DNA of 64,000 nucleotides from Sarcophilus harrisii (taxonomy: Eukaryota > Chordata > Mammalia > Dasyuromorphia > Dasyuridae). The DNA is taken from the NCBI RefSeq assembly GCF_902635505.1, contig NC_045429.1:428013669-428077668 (forward strand), given 5' to 3'. A program made the position numbers and the translations under genes. Below the pieces are notes generated by a model that made no database searches, had not been told where the DNA came from, and saw only the letters and a list, made by a program, of their open reading frames with translations. Below are positions 12,584 through 24,477 of this stretch, in pieces; positions within the stretch are counted from its first letter, which is position 1; the number at the start of each line of letters is the position of its first letter.

Positions 12584-12900
12584 TTTTGGGACTGATGAGA
12601 CATAGTTGCTGTATCTCTGAGGCTGGGGAACTAAACAACTTTCAGTTTGAAAGACTTAAGTGCTCCACCCCCATCATTTCTTTCTTCCTTCTTCTTTTAC
12701 CTTCTTTTATAAGTCATTTAATTATCTTTTCATATTTTTATTGCTTCACTCATGTTTTCCTAATTTTTTCTCTACCACTTTTATCTCTTTCTTTAATTTT
12801 TATAGGAATTCTTGTTGGACTCAGATCCAATGAACATTATTCTTTGAGGTTTTAGTTATAGGTGTTTTTACCCTGAGCAAGAACAAAAGTACAAACATTT
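12330..12900 (-). mobile_element. Degenerate LINE remnant with T31 run
   Basis: T-rich on the plus strand. The blocks tttcatcaggaatgcttgaa, taccattaggccaattcttt and ataggaattcttgttggact match the minus-strand LINE at 35.4-36.2 kb in the same order. A T31 run occupies 12551-12581. It lies immediately before the array's unit flank in both places, so it was probably inserted before those two units separated. Confidence 0.6.
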
Positions 12901-13504
12901 TCCCACCCCCAATGCCTGAGGATTTATTCATTTTTATTACACTTGGGGCACTGAAGAGAGTAGATTCATCCTTAAAGCAGCTACTAAAGTATTCACCTTC
13001 ACCAGATTCCCTTTTTAGAATGCATAGTTGATGAATGAATGAATTGCTATCCGTCCCTTATGACTTTCTTGGATACCAGGGCAAAGTGAGTTAAACAGAA
13101 CTTTGTTCTTCCTAGATACAACTGTCTACAAAATCTATTATTGACTTTGTCTCTGATGAATTGATCTCCTGATCTTTTCAAACTCATAGGATTAAAGATT
13201 AATGTACTATTCCTTCATCTGGGGGATGGGAGGAAGAAAATGGGGAGAGATAAGATACAAGCAATAAGAACGAATACATTCAAGGTCATTCAAGGGTGTA
13301 GATGTCCTAGGTAAAGAAGCCTCTTTCCCCATCCATAGACTTACCTCATTCCTTCCCTTTGCATTTGAATATAGGTGGTTAGGAAGGAAGCATGAATCAT
13401 TTGATTATGTCCTTTGTAAGCAGTCTATTCATACTATAGGATTCATTCAACAGATTCCCTTTTTAAAGTAGTTAAGCCAATTGAAGTTTATTTGTGTGAA
13501 TTGT

Positions 13505-13690
13505 ATCTGCAGATGATGTATCACCTGAAGAAAGTCATTTAACCTTTATCTGCCTCTATTTCTTCACCTGTAAAATGGGGTAATAATGGCAATTACCTCC
13601 AAGAGTTGTTGTGAAGATCAAATGAGATAATATAAGTAAAGTGTTAAATACAGTACTTGGTATTAAGCAGTTGCTCAATGGATACTTATT
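13505..13690 (+). mobile_element. MIR SINE (shared unit position C)
   Basis: MIR core: ctgtaaaatggggtaataat, gagttgttgtgaagatcaaa, gcagttgctcaatggatact. Diverged copies sit at the same unit offset near 36845, 44570 and 54465, so the insertion predates array expansion. Confidence 0.8.
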
Positions 13691-13852
13691 TTTAGAAAGG
13701 TATTCTTTGTGTGCTTATAAGCACTGGACTTTAAATGGCCAATCCTAGTGCCTTGTTATAATTATAATAACTACATAAACTTAAGAGCTATAAAATAAGC
13801 TAATAATTTATAAGGATTTTGATTTTGATTTTCCTCATGTATATGAATTTTA

Positions 13853-14110
13853 GGGCAGATAAGTGGCACAACAAAGTGCCACTTAAAAGAGAGTGTTAGA
13901 GTCAAGAAAACTCAGATATCTTAGTTCAAATCTGACCTCCAATGATTAACTAATTATATGACTATGGGCAACTCATTTTGTTTGCCTCAGTTTTATCATC
14001 TGTAAAATGAACTGGAGAAGGAAATGGCAAGCCACTGAAATAACTTTGCCAAGATATCCTTAATTGGGTCACAAACAATCAGACAACTTAAAAGAATGAC
14101 TCAACAAAAA
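13853..14110 (+). mobile_element. MAR1-type SINE (shared with 37105)
   Basis: Body: gggcagataagtggcaca, ttatcatctgtaaaatgaac, gaaggaaatggcaagccact. It sits at the same unit offset as the SINE near 37105. The corresponding sites at about 44880 and 54740 read through without it. Confidence 0.85.
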
Positions 14111-14824
14111 TTTGAGTTAATCATAAAATTTACAATCAATTAGGAAATATTCATTGAGCATCCATTATATGTAAGACATTATGTTAAGTAACCATAATAA
14201 TCACAATAATAATAACTAGCACTTAATAGGACTTTAAGATTTGCACTTTTGCCCTTGTTTGAGCCTCACAGCAAACCAATTGTCTTAGGATTCTGAAGCT
14301 CACCTGGCAGGACAAGGTACTGGACACTAAGGTTCTTTCTTGAACTAAACTGCCAAGCATTCAAATTCTACTGCAGAGAGCACAACTCTGATGGGTTAGC
14401 CATGTTGTTAGAATGTCAAATATATGCTTGCCTTAAAGAATATTTTACAAAGAACTCACACAAGGCAATCACTCACATGTTCTCAAAAAGAACTTTGGAA
14501 TTGATTGTATAACATGGAAGACACAGGTACAGAATATTAATTAGCATGTCATGCCCTCATTAGAGAAGGTATTGGGCTCTATGAGCAAAGTAGAATTCAT
14601 GTAGCTTAAAAGAAAGGCAAGACGCGGAGTTGAGAATCCACCTCACATGTTCATACTGTTACTTGTGTCTTCCCTGTGGTAGAGCCTTTCAAGCTCATAT
14701 TGGTTAAATCAGCCACAATTGGACACAGCTTACCTTGACTCTTATATAGTAATGTCATTTTGGTAAGGACAACAACCAATCAATTAACTTTTGAAAGTTT
14801 GTGCTTTTATAACCATTAATTAAC

Positions 14825-14915
14825 AATAGAAAAAAATTGAGGCTGGGACAGGTGATTTGTCCAGGGTGACACAGCTAGTAGGTATCCAAAGGTATATCCA
14901 CTAAATCACCTAACG
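14825..14915 (-). mobile_element. SINE 5' part
   Basis: Minus-strand fragment: gacaggtgatttgtccaggg, tgacacagctagtaggtatc and a degraded head ccactaaatcacctaac. It falls in the downstream flank of unit 0. Confidence 0.6.
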
Positions 14916-16317
14916 GCCTAATGTGAGTATATATGACAATCTCTCCTATTTACATGGAGATTTAGCTTTTTCAAAGCTATTTCCTTTCTAAGATTTTATA
15001 AGGTACATAGAACAAATGATATCATCCATTTGTGACAGAGGGGGAAATTGAAGTCTGAGATAAAATGACTTGCCATAAACAGAACAGACACAGTATAAGA
15101 ATCAATATTTTATAATCAAGGACCTCAAAATCCAAAACCATCCACAAATCCAGAATCCAAAGATAAAGCTTTCACCTAAAATTATCCCATCACAAAAGGT
15201 GAAATTGTAAGCACAAATTGGATGATCATCTGTCAAGTTTGCTAGATTTAGGGATTCCTTTTATACATAAGTTGACTGGGAAAAATGGGGTCCCTTGGAA
15301 TGCAAACATTCTCTGATCCCATGACACTATAAAGTCAATGCTGAGTGGAGAAAACTACTTCAATGGAAAATGAAGATATCTCAGTTTCAGCCTTCAAATC
15401 CTGGCTATAGAAAGAGCTTCCTAGTCCTTTGCCACATGTCCACAAAATTAACCCCTGCCCACAAAGGGCTGCTTGGGCAGTGAGAGGCAGGAAAGTTGCC
15501 AAGAAGTCACCTATTCCAACCCTCTTTCTTACAGAGAGAGTCCTTCTCTCTTACAGCCCCTTCTCTCTATGGGACACCACTCAGACTGCTCTATTAGAAT
15601 GATACATTAATTCCTTAACTCACAGTTTTATTATTATTTAAATTGAGATTTTATAATAAATAAATAATAATAAAGATTATTTTTCTTCCTTTCTTTGATG
15701 AGAATGAAGTCAAGGGGACACAAAATGGTTTGGAGATTTTGTTTAATTTAAAAATTAGAAAGAAGTTATTAAAAACAAGTACCAAGTAAAGTTTCCTGAA
15801 GGAAATGGAACCACCACCAAAAGAACATCACCATAACCAGAAAGACCAGTTCTGGATAAAATGAAAAAGATACTAATAAGGAAGCAATGCTTACCAGGGA
15901 AACTAAGAGAAGGAAATAAGGAGATTTGGAAGAAGGAGGATGAGAGGGAGATCAGGTACATAAAAGAAAGAAAAATCCAAAGATCCCAACCTCTAAGAAG
16001 AGAACTGAGAACTCCCCACCAGATAAGGCAGGGGTTGTCAGATACTGCAGTAGAAGACAAGTCATTCAGAATGTGTGCTGGAGAGCAATTCTGGGGTAAA
16101 GCTGAAGGATTCTCCCTCTTGTGTCTCCCCTGAACCCACAGGTTTAAGGAAAGATGGGTTGACTGACTAGCTGCCCCTCTTCTCAATGGGGAATGCTAAA
16201 GGAAAAGGCCTATCCCAACCACAGAGTCCTGCACAGAAAAGGGGAGCTGGTCAGGGTGCATGGATCCTCCACACTGATCCCACATCATCATTTTCCTAGC
16301 ATTTCTATAGGAGATAG

Positions 16318-16505
16318 GGTTGAATGCATTCTATGTCCATGACCTCATAAGAACTTCACAATAACTCTGTGAGGTGAGGGCCATTATTCCCATTTTATAG
16401 ATGAAGATACGGAGGCTGAGAAAAATCAGTGGCTTACCCAAAGTCACACAGAAATTGAGAACTTGGACCTTCCTGTCCCCAAGGTCAGTGCTCTATCCGC
16501 TATGT
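16318..16505 (-). mobile_element. MIR SINE (shared unit position A)
   Basis: Reverse-oriented MIR: ataactctgtgaggtgaggg, cccattttatagatgaagat, cacacagaaattgag. Copies at the same offset lie near 26570, 46545 and 56585. Confidence 0.78.
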
Positions 16506-18024
16506 ATTTTATACTACATATAATGAGTCAACCACAGTGCTGAAAGAGAAAAAAGGTTAAAGTGAATCATTCTTCTATCCAGGCTACAGAATCAGAAATT
16601 TTCTATTTCCTCTCACATAATTTTCTCATATTCTGGCAAGAGTATCTATTGGCAGAGCCTAATACCCCTTCTCCAGACTCTTCCATTCTGGGATATTTTT
16701 CCTCCTATTCTCAATTAGAAACCCAAGGAACTCTTTGCTCACTCTTGACATCACAAGACCCCAGAGTAACCACCCAAACTATCCTCTTGCCTCCAAATCA
16801 ACACTAAATATCTATTAATGGAATCATTGAACTCACCTCCCAGCTCCAGTCTATCATGGGGAAAGAAAACTACAGGGTATCTTAAAACTTCCCTTAGGTT
16901 CCAAGTCATGGACTTAATATTGAGTGCCTAAAGTTATAGTTGACTAAGTGGGGTGGGGACTAGGTGACAAGCAGGACTGCATCCTTTCCTGTTACCATCA
17001 TTGCCATTGCTATCTTCTTCATCACAGAAGGCAACTCTAGTGCTTTACAAAGCCCTGTAACATGCTCTATCTCATTTGATCCCATCATGAACTTTACCAC
17101 CATGAATACCATCAGTGATCATCATCATTAATGAAGCCAGCAGAAATATAGGACCTTTATACAGAGATATCCCCAGGTATGACTCCAAATATTAAGACCA
17201 AAGGATGATGGGTTTATATTCAGAAAGGAGGCAGAGATCATCAAATCTTATCTTTTCCTTTTAAAGGAGGATACATCTATCCATGGGCTTGCCAGATCAA
17301 TTGTTTCATTCAAAAATCTTTTGGGGGACCATCTATATAAAACATGAATAAAATCAACAATAAAAAATTTGGGACAGGACTTACAAATGAAAAATGCAAC
17401 AGTGAAACAGTGCCTCATATATTTGGCTTTCTTTTCCACCTTCCTTTAGGTAGATGGATATTCACCAGCATATGTAGAGGAAAGAGGATGGATATTGTTC
17501 TTATTTACTTTTGACTAAGAATCTGAACTTTTATGTAGCTGCACCTTAGAGACAAAAAGATAGAGAAACAGAGACACAAACAAAGAAAAAGAGAAAATGT
17601 ACAAGTGATTGACCTGGAGGATGACTTCATGGTGGGAGAGGAAAAAGCTCTATCTATCTCCCAAGGTATTCCAAAATAGTTTTGGCAGGATCACAGGTGT
17701 GTAATAACCTAAAAATCATGAATAAATATTTGTTTATGAAATGGGTGACATGACTTCAGTTCTTAGGAGACATTTATGTACATAGGGCATTAAGATGATA
17801 CTGCTAGGGGCAAATCCTAGACAATAACTCTAAGAAGTAAAGTACAAATAATTTTCATCTGGCCTCCATTAAAAAGCACCCCATCCATGCCGATACTCTC
17901 AATGAAGCCAAGAAGAAATAATCATTTACTGCCCTGACTATTCAATACCATGGAACTTATGATATTTTAATTACCTTACACTCAATTACAACAGTTGTTG
18001 AATTTTGTATCTCTTGATTAGATT

Positions 18025-18225
18025 ACAGATTTTGAATTGAAATCCTGCCCTAGATGCTTCTAGCTGTTTCACTCTAAGCAAGTCATTTAACCTTTCAAAT
18101 TTACTTTCCTCAACTATATATTGGGGAAGATCATAGCACCTACTTTCCACAATTGAACTGAGGATCAAATGAGACATGTAAAGCACTTATTAAATTTTAA
18201 AGAACAAGATAACTTTTGGTTTCTA
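18025..18225 (+). mobile_element. MIR SINE (shared unit position B)
   Basis: MIR body: gcaagtcatttaacctttca, gaggatcaaatgagacatgt. Counterparts lie near 28870, 39525, 49425 and 58940, and in reverse at 24870-25045 inside the inverted arm. Confidence 0.75.
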
Positions 18226-19026
18226 TTAGTAATAATATTATGGAGGACAGGAACTATGTCTCATTCATCTTTTTTTTCCCCTTAGAAGCTCTTAGCAGAG
18301 AATGTTGTTCTCAACTAATTCCTGAATAAATGGATGGATGGATGAAAGAAAGGATGAAGAGATGGATGACTTGATGGATGGTCATTTATTCCCAACCTTT
18401 GGGTAGCCATTTTTAAAAAGGGATGGTAGTGTTTTAGGGAGAGAAATATAGGAAAATATATTTGAAGGTCTCTCTTGAGAAGTGATTATCTGTAAGAATG
18501 AAGTCAAAAAAAGAGGATACCCCATAGAAATAAGTCAAAGTGAAGTTAAGGACAAAGTGAAATTGTCCCAGAGACAGAGGCCATATATTCTGATATATTC
18601 ATTTTAGAGATAAAGAATTTAAAACCTTTAAGTTGAGGTGACTTGCCCTACTTCACACAGGCAATAGGAAATAGAGTGAGGATTTGAATTTATGTTGTGT
18701 GACAGGAACTGAAGGCTCTTTCTGCTATGCTACTCTTCATCTCAAATAGAACAAAATGGCATGAGACCACATGAAAATTGTCTAGAAATAAACAGGGCCT
18801 CAGAGACTAAAGCCATTATGATTTTTACCCAATGACTAAAATTCATGTAATTTCCTAATATACTACTTGAACTGAGGCTGCCCAATCTTTTCAAGAAACA
18901 GGAAACATGATCTTGATCTCCTTTTACTAGTAAAGTTGCAACAGATTTTCTTTTTTGTCATGGAGTAATGAAAAGAACATGGACTTCATTTGGAGGGATA
19001 ACATTATAAGCCTTTGCTAATCTACT

Positions 19027-19262
19027 TACTGGGCAGTTAGGAGGTTCAATGGAGAGAACACTAGCCCTAGAGTCAGGTAGCTAGTCTCAGACACTGATTA
19101 GCTGTATGACCATGGCATGTTACATAATCCTATTGCCTCAGTTTCCTCTATTGTAAAATGAGTTGCAGAAGGAAATGGCAGTCCCCTTCGTATCTTTGTT
19201 AAGGAAATACAAATCAGGAGATTAATTTAAAACATGATTGAGAAAAAGGAATAATAATAACA
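19027..19262 (+). mobile_element. MAR1-type SINE (shared with 31012)
   Basis: Body from gggcagttaggaggttcaat to ttaaaacatgattgag. It is flanked by aatctacttact copies near 19019 and 19266, and it sits about 250 bp upstream of the LCE-a TATA box. LCE-c has the same insertion. LCE-b, -d, -e and -f have the uninterrupted site. Confidence 0.85.
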
Positions 19263-19340
19263 ACAAATCTACTTACTATTTCTATAACTTTAAACAAGAC
19301 ATCTGCAGAGTATAAGGACTTAAATGTCTTCATCTGTAAA

Positions 19341-19589
19341 TGAATCAGCTAAATAAATTGTCTTCTAACATCCCTTAACTCCCCAATGATCCATGTGTTA
19401 GCACATGTCAGTTTAGAGAATGTCAGGAATTGCCTGACACATGGTTGGGAAATACAATCTTCCTCCTAGAGATCTGGATCTCATGCCGACAGCTCATCCT
19501 GGGATATCCTATAAAAGGTATCCCTGCTCCTGGATCCTCATTCACTTCAGTTCTTCAGCAGAAAGCTCCTGTTCATATCTGTGATCAAG
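19341..19589 (+). promoter_or_regulatory. LCE-a promoter and noncoding exon 1
   Basis: A degenerate AP-1 site (tgaatca) lies at 19341-19347. A perfect 7-bp-arm dyad TGTCAGGAATTGCCTGACA occupies 19421-19439. The TATA box tataaaag is at 19510-19517. Transcription should start near 19540. Exon 1 ends at 19589 (gatcaag) with a strong donor gtgagt at 19590. Exon 1 holds no coding sequence continuous with the protein. The same layout recurs at all six genes, which supports the reading without transcript data. Confidence 0.8.
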
Positions 19590-20156
19590 GTGAGTGTCTG
19601 CATGAAAGCCTGGGGAAGGGCTTGATGGAGGGTGTTAGAAGAGAGGAAAGAAGAGTATAAAGCAGAGGAAAGGAAGAATGGGAAAGAAGACAGCAGATGG
19701 GATAAAGGAAGATATATGTATAGAGAGTCTGAGGGGAGGAAAGTTAAAATGGGTGAGAAGTACAGTGGTTGATGAAGAATAGAAGCTGATACTTTGGATT
19801 TGGCTTAGATTGACAGAGAACCACTTTGGATGTTCCCAGAAAACAATCAGAAAGGGTCTGGTGTCTATTTAAAGGTGATGGGGAGGAGGAGCCATGGTCT
19901 GATTGTCTGGAAACTTTCATGAACTGGAAATCAAAGGGTGTCCTCAGGATGTCAAGTGAAGCCATTCATTCCCTCTCTTCTTTAGGACACTCATACCACT
20001 ACTTTACCTTAAGCCTTTTCTTTCTGGATGCTGCTGTCTTCTAGAGAAAATGCACCATTACATTGCTGATCAATTCGAGCAAAGAAAACTTTTAAGACTT
20101 GATTTCCTCTGAACAAATTCTTTATTGTCTTTCAGATTTACTGAACTCCCACCAAG

Positions 20157-20483
20157 ATGTCCTGCCAGCAAAGCCAGCAGCAGTGCCAGGCCCCTAAGTG
20201 TCCTCCCAAGTGTCCTCCCAAGTGCCCTCCCCAGGCTCCATGCCCTCCTCCAGTCTCTTCCTGCTGTGGCTCTAGCTCTGGAGGATGCTGCAGCTCTGGG
20301 GGATGCTGTGGGTCCAGCTCTGGGGGATGCTGCAGCTCTGGCTCTGGGAGTGGCTGCTGCCTCTTTTCCCATCACAGGAGATCCCACAGACACAGACATC
20401 AGAGGTCTAACTGCTGTGACAGTGGTAGTGGGCACAGCCAGCAGTCTGGGGGCTGCTGTGGTAGCTCTGGGGGCTGCTGCTGA
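20157..20483 (+). CDS. LCE: LCE-a: late cornified envelope protein, 108 aa
   Basis: Late cornified envelope proteins are made in the uppermost living keratinocytes. Transglutaminases cross-link them through Gln and Lys, and disulphides add further links, building the insoluble shell of the corneocyte. Seen here: N-terminus [15 protein letters not shown], three PKC repeats (residues 13-23), a PPVSSCC junction (31-37), Gly-Ser-Cys blocks of GGCC type (38-68), a His/Arg-rich stretch [13 protein letters not shown] (72-84) and C-terminal [11 protein letters not shown]. By my count 22 of 108 residues are Cys. It is closest in style to human LCE1 proteins. The start is fixed by the conserved caccaagATG 21 bases after the acceptor ttcag (exon 2 begins 20136). 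The intron is 546 bp. This is the shortest copy, with the fewest PKC repeats; a one-to-one orthologue cannot be named. Confidence 0.93.
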   Translation: MSCQQSQQQCQAPKCPPKCPPKCPPQAPCPPPVSSCCGSSSGGCCSSGGCCGSSSGGCCSSGSGSGCCLFSHHRRSHRHRHQRSNCCDSGSGHSQQSGGCCGSSGGCC

Positions 20484-20668
20484 TCTGGTGTCCTGACCCA
20501 AGAAGAGTAGAAGAGTCAATCATATGTTTTGACTGCATATGTTTTTTCTTCCTTCCTCTGGATTGAACTGTTCTTGGGAGATGGAGACAATCGAGGCCTA
20601 TCATTTCATTTTATCTTGAACCCCCAGAATTCAAATCATCCTTCTCTTCCTCATTTTCCCCAAGCAAC

Positions 20669-20674
20669 AATAAA
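20669..20674 (+). terminator. LCE-a polyadenylation signal
   Basis: AATAAA within the context caagcaacaataaag, which is conserved downstream of all six genes about 190-220 bp past the stop codon. The transcript should end near 20695. Confidence 0.85.
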
Positions 20675-22110
20675 GATTTATTTTTTGCTCACCATAGTTG
20701 CCTCCTATTTTCTGTTCTTTTTCTTTACAATTTCCTTCAAAGATCCCTTCTTATTAATGGACCCATAAACTTCTCTGATTAATGTCTTTGATGAACTGCT
20801 CAGGCAATGATTATTGGTATAGGGCTAGAAATCTGGGTAAGATTCCCTTCATTCAGATTCAAGAAGACACAGAAAGTGTCTGAGTAGAACAGTTAATTAT
20901 GAAAAACACTCTTCCCTGAAGGGGAAAAACGTGCAAGGTTCTGATGTCTCCAAGGTCTGTTTCACTGGGGAAAAAGTCAAAGCTCAAGTCCAGGTGAAAA
21001 GGAGAAACTAATTAGCTGGGGGAACAGCCTTGTGCTTGAAGCAGAAAGTCTCATGGCACAGTCCTGTAAAAGAATTTAAGAGAATCTAGTTCTTTCTGGG
21101 AGATCATTCAAAGTTGGAGTTGCTAAAGGTTCATGATCTATCTCTACTCACCTTTTCCCTTTCTACATTGATTCTGGCTGTATATTTGATCGAAAGCACA
21201 GGCATTTCCAATATTGTCTCCCATTCAAAAAAACCCTCTCTTGGCATTGGGTTGTCCCTTTTCTAGGACTGCTCTTCTTCTTAGTGACTCCTCCCCAATT
21301 CCTCACCTTGGGGTGAGAGAGAGAGAGATATCAGATAACAGAAAACACATGATAATACCCCTAAATGTAGAAGGGTGGGGGAGTCAGAACACAGGATCTG
21401 GGTTTGATTCTGGGCTCTGGAATTGGGGGAACCCATTAAGTGGAAGAGAGGTCCTAGAAGGACCAGGGTAGACTTTGGAAACACTATAACTTCTCTGAGA
21501 TTTTGAGACTGTAACTAATGAAAGAGGGACAATTCAGTGTGAGACGGAGAGCTTTTCTGAAAACTGAGAATGGGGGACAGTATTGGATATGCTGGTGCTC
21601 TGGAACAAATAACCAGCCAGGAAAAGAAAGCAAAAGAAATGAGGGATAGATCACGGATATTTTAGACATTCAAACCATGAATGATCTAACATTAAGAGCT
21701 AGAGCTTTTGAATCCTTCTCCCAGACTCTGTTCCCTGAGACTTTCGGCTTCAAGTAGAAGGTGCTTTCCCCACCAGATTAGCTTCCCTCCTTTTCTCCTG
21801 GGCTTGAATCTTGCCCTTTCCCCAGGAATTCAAAGCCAGAAGCACTTGTGTCTTAGAATGTTTGTTCTTTCAGGGAAGGCTGGTTGTCATAATTAAATAA
21901 TTTTTATATTGATACTTTTTAGTTCTCTTGTGTCTGACTGAAGTAAACCTCACCCAGCCACCCAGTGCTACCACCAACAATCACTGCTTGGGCACTCCTG
22001 AAAACATTAATCAAAGAAGTCTGGGCCTCATTAACAAGAAGGCACTCTTGAAAGAAATTATAATGGAAAATAATAGAGAATAAGAGGCACCTTTGTCCAT
22101 AAAAATAAAC

Positions 22111-22116
22111 TTTATT
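22111..22116 (-). terminator. LCE-b polyadenylation signal
   Basis: tttatt on the plus strand is AATAAA for the minus-strand gene, in the conserved context aagcaacaataaag. It lies 218 bp past the stop codon. Confidence 0.85.
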
Positions 22117-22333
22117 GTTGCTTAGGATAGATGAGGGGAAAAAAGGATGGTCTGCATTGGGATGGAGGTGGGAGTGGCGAGTTGAGATAAAGTGAAGTGA
22201 TAGACTTTAAGTGTCTCCATCAGCTAAGAATATTTGAACAGTCCAAAACTCATGGATGGAAGGCTAAGAGAGGAGAAACAGGAGTGGAAGCAATTAATTG
22301 AGTCTTCAGCTCTTCTTGGGTCAGGATATCAGA

Positions 22334-22720
22334 TTAACAGCAGCCCCCAGAGCTCCCACAGCAACCTCCAGAACTTCCGCAGCAGCCTCCAGACTGCTGA
22401 CTGTGCCCACTGCCACTGTCACAGCAGTCAGATCTCTGGTGTCTGCGTCTGTGGGATCTCCTGTGATGGGAAAAGAGGCAGCAGCCACCCCCAGAGCCAG
22501 AGCTGCAGCATCCCCCAGAGCTGGACCCACAGCATCCGCCAGAGCTGCAGCATCCTCCAGAACTAGAGCCACAGCAGGAAGACACTGGAGGAGGGCATGG
22601 AGCCTGGGGAGGGCATTTAGGAGGACATTTGGGTGGGCACTTGGGTGTCTGACACTTGGGAGGACACTTAGGGGTACACTTAGGGGCCTGGCACTGCTGC
22701 TGGCTTTGCTGGCAGGACAT
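22334..22720 (-). CDS. LCE: LCE-b: late cornified envelope protein, 128 aa, inverted copy
   Basis: The only intact LCE gene on the minus strand. It has six PKC repeats in the pattern [25 protein letters not shown], then PPVSSCC, the Gly-Ser-Cys blocks, [13 protein letters not shown] and three terminal GGCC blocks. It differs from LCE-d at two residues near the C-terminus: CCDSGSGH here versus CCGSGSGR in LCE-d. Exon 2 begins at 22741 after a ctttcag acceptor. Exon 1 ends at 23492 and the intron is about 750 bp. The donor is a standard gtgagt, unlike its twin. Promoter and poly(A) signal are intact, so I expect it to be expressed. It is transcribed toward LCE-a, leaving the two 3' ends about 1.4 kb apart. 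Confidence 0.93.
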   Translation of the reverse strand: MSCQQSQQQCQAPKCTPKCPPKCQTPKCPPKCPPKCPPQAPCPPPVSSCCGSSSGGCCSSGGCCGSSSGGCCSSGSGGGCCLFSHHRRSHRRRHQRSDCCDSGSGHSQQSGGCCGSSGGCCGSSGGCC

Positions 22721-23491
22721 CTTGGTGGGAGTTCAGTTAACCTGAAAGACAATAAAATGGTTTTTTTAGATAGATGAAATTGAGCCTTAAAGCTTTCTTC
22801 ACTGGAATTAATCACCCATTTGATGGAGAATCTCATATAGAAGACATCCCCCCAAAAAAGCTTAAAAATCATTTCTGTATTAAAATGCATTTAGTTTAGA
22901 ATTTGAACTGAAAGGACCATTCAATTTCCATTAGTTCAAGAGATTATCAAGTTTTTTTTTTCTTTGTCTCTCCCTGCTTCTGTCTCTTTTTTTTTTTCTC
23001 TTTCCCTCTCTCTTTGGAATTATGCAGATACATATACTAATATACTTTCTGGGAATTGTAAAACTAGGAAAATTATATAGAATCTTAAAAGTTAAATAGT
23101 ATTGTTAATGTCTCATGAAAGGGAGAGAATGAATTCCCTCAACATCTTGATGAAACCTTTTGAATTCCAGTTCATTCAAGTTTCCAGAAACTCACATTAT
23201 TGCTCCTCCTTCCCACCACCCTCACCCAGATTCTAGACTCTTTTTTGGTCATTTTCTGAGAGCATCCAAACTGGTTCTCTAGATAAAATCTAAAGTACAA
23301 GCATCTCTTCTTCATCAGCTTTTATATTTCTCATTCACTTTAACTCTTCCCTCCTATTCAGCCCTTTTATCCATCTTCCTTTATCCCAAATATTGCTTCT
23401 CCTCTAATTCCTCTCTCCCTCTGCTCTTTTTCTTCCTTCTCCCTGAACACCCTGCTCCAATCCTCTCTGTGGATCCTATGCAGACACTCAC

Positions 23492-23756
23492 CTTGATCCC
23501 AGACACGGACAGGAAATATCTGCTGAAGAACCAGAGTGGATGAGGATCTAGAGGCAGGGACACCTTTTATAGGACAGCCTAAGATGATCTGTGGGCATAA
23601 GTCTCACCTCTCTAGAAGGAAGTGTGTCTTTCCCAATTCTTGGAATGTGTCAGATAATTCCTGACATTCTCTACACTTACATACACTGACATGTGCTAGT
23701 ACATAGATTACTGAATTGTTGAGGAATATGGAAAGACAGTTCATTTAGTTGACTCA
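23492..23756 (-). promoter_or_regulatory. LCE-b promoter and noncoding exon 1
   Basis: On the minus strand, a consensus AP-1 site TGAGTCA lies at 23750-23756. The dyad TGTCAGGAATTATCTGACA is at 23648-23666 and the TATA box at 23564-23571. Exon 1 runs from about 23540 down to 23492 with donor gtgagt. The AP-1 to TATA gap is the same as in LCE-d and LCE-e. Confidence 0.8.
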
Positions 23757-24332
23757 TTTCATGGATGAATACACAGAGCTCTTCAAGGATAAACGTTTTG
23801 TATGAAGTCACAGAAGTGGTAAGTGGATTAGCCAGGGCTTGTATCATGGTCCCCCAAATGAAATCCAGGTTCTTTTCAACAGTCCATGCCAGGTCATATC
23901 CAAATCAATTGCTGAAGCAAGAGGGGATCCAGATGGTGCTTTCAGTTAGGCTTATTCATTGTAAAGATTCAGAATCTTCAGCTCAAATAGCACTTTAGCA
24001 AAACACCATGAAATCCAGTTATTGGGTAAAAGCTCTGAGAGCTGAATTTTGCTCAACTTCTGGTGATTTCCATATGGAAATCCTGTTGTCATGTATGAGA
24101 TGCAGCATAGGATAATAGAAAGAGCTCTTCAGTTGGAATTATAGGACCTAAATTCAAATCCTTCTGCTGTCTCCTATTACTTACATAAGGTAGGGCAAGT
24201 AATCTGCCAGGTTTTGGATTCCTCAACTTTAAAAAGAAGAAATTGAAATATATGGGTCTTTTGTCTTTACAGTGATAATCCCATAGTTGTCTCCTGGGAC
24301 CATTTCATTTTGTCCTTAACTTCATTAGGACA

Positions 24333-24477
24333 CCAAGATGTCCTTCCAGCAAAGCCGGCAGCAGTGTCAGGCCCCTAAATGTACTCCTAAGTGTCCACCC
24401 AAGTGTCAGGCACCCAATTGCCCACCCAAATGTCCTCCTAAGTGGCCTCCCCAGGCTCTATGCCCTCCTCTATGTGT
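24333..24477 (+). pseudogene. LCE pseudogene: Detached LCE exon-2 fragment, left arm
   Basis: About 145 bp derived from the start of an LCE coding region (caccaagATG, [15 protein letters not shown] and five further PKC-type repeats, two altered to PNC and PKW). It stops at the CPP block just before where PPVSSCC should begin. The frame opened at ATG 24338 runs on to 24586 through unrelated sequence, giving 82 codons. There is no acceptor-exon-1 pair, no TATA box and no poly(A) signal of its own, and none of the Gly-Ser-Cys or His/Arg region. It points away from LCE-b, about 0.77 kb upstream of that gene's TATA box. A broken fragment is the best reading; a translated short product cannot be excluded. 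Confidence 0.8.

Larger units (their letters stand above)
12901..15735 (+). repeat. Tandem-array unit 0: downstream flank only
   Basis: This stretch matches, in order, the DNA downstream of LCE-c (36.24 kb onward), LCE-d (43.9 kb onward), LCE-e (53.9 kb onward) and LCE-f (63.57 kb onward). Shared markers include agttgatgaatgaatgaatt, aagcagaactttgc-type blocks and a MIR. It should follow an LCE gene, yet none exists to its left in this window, so the unit lost its gene or was broken by the LINE-rich DNA at 10.6-12.9 kb. Confidence 0.75.
15736..21335 (+). repeat. Tandem-array unit of LCE-a
   Basis: The unit starts at the marker gtttaatttaaaaattagaa (15739), which recurs near 46020 and 56030. 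It runs through upstream flank, promoter, LCE-a and about 0.65 kb of downstream flank. It then stops abruptly where the inverted arm begins near 21341; the rest of the downstream flank seen in other units is missing. Confidence 0.8.

Noticed and set aside
20157-20483. Assignment to the SPRR family because of the PPKC repeats
   Set aside because: The Gly-Ser-Cys blocks, the HHRR region and the GGCC C-terminus are LCE features. SPRR proteins have longer PxPC repeats throughout.
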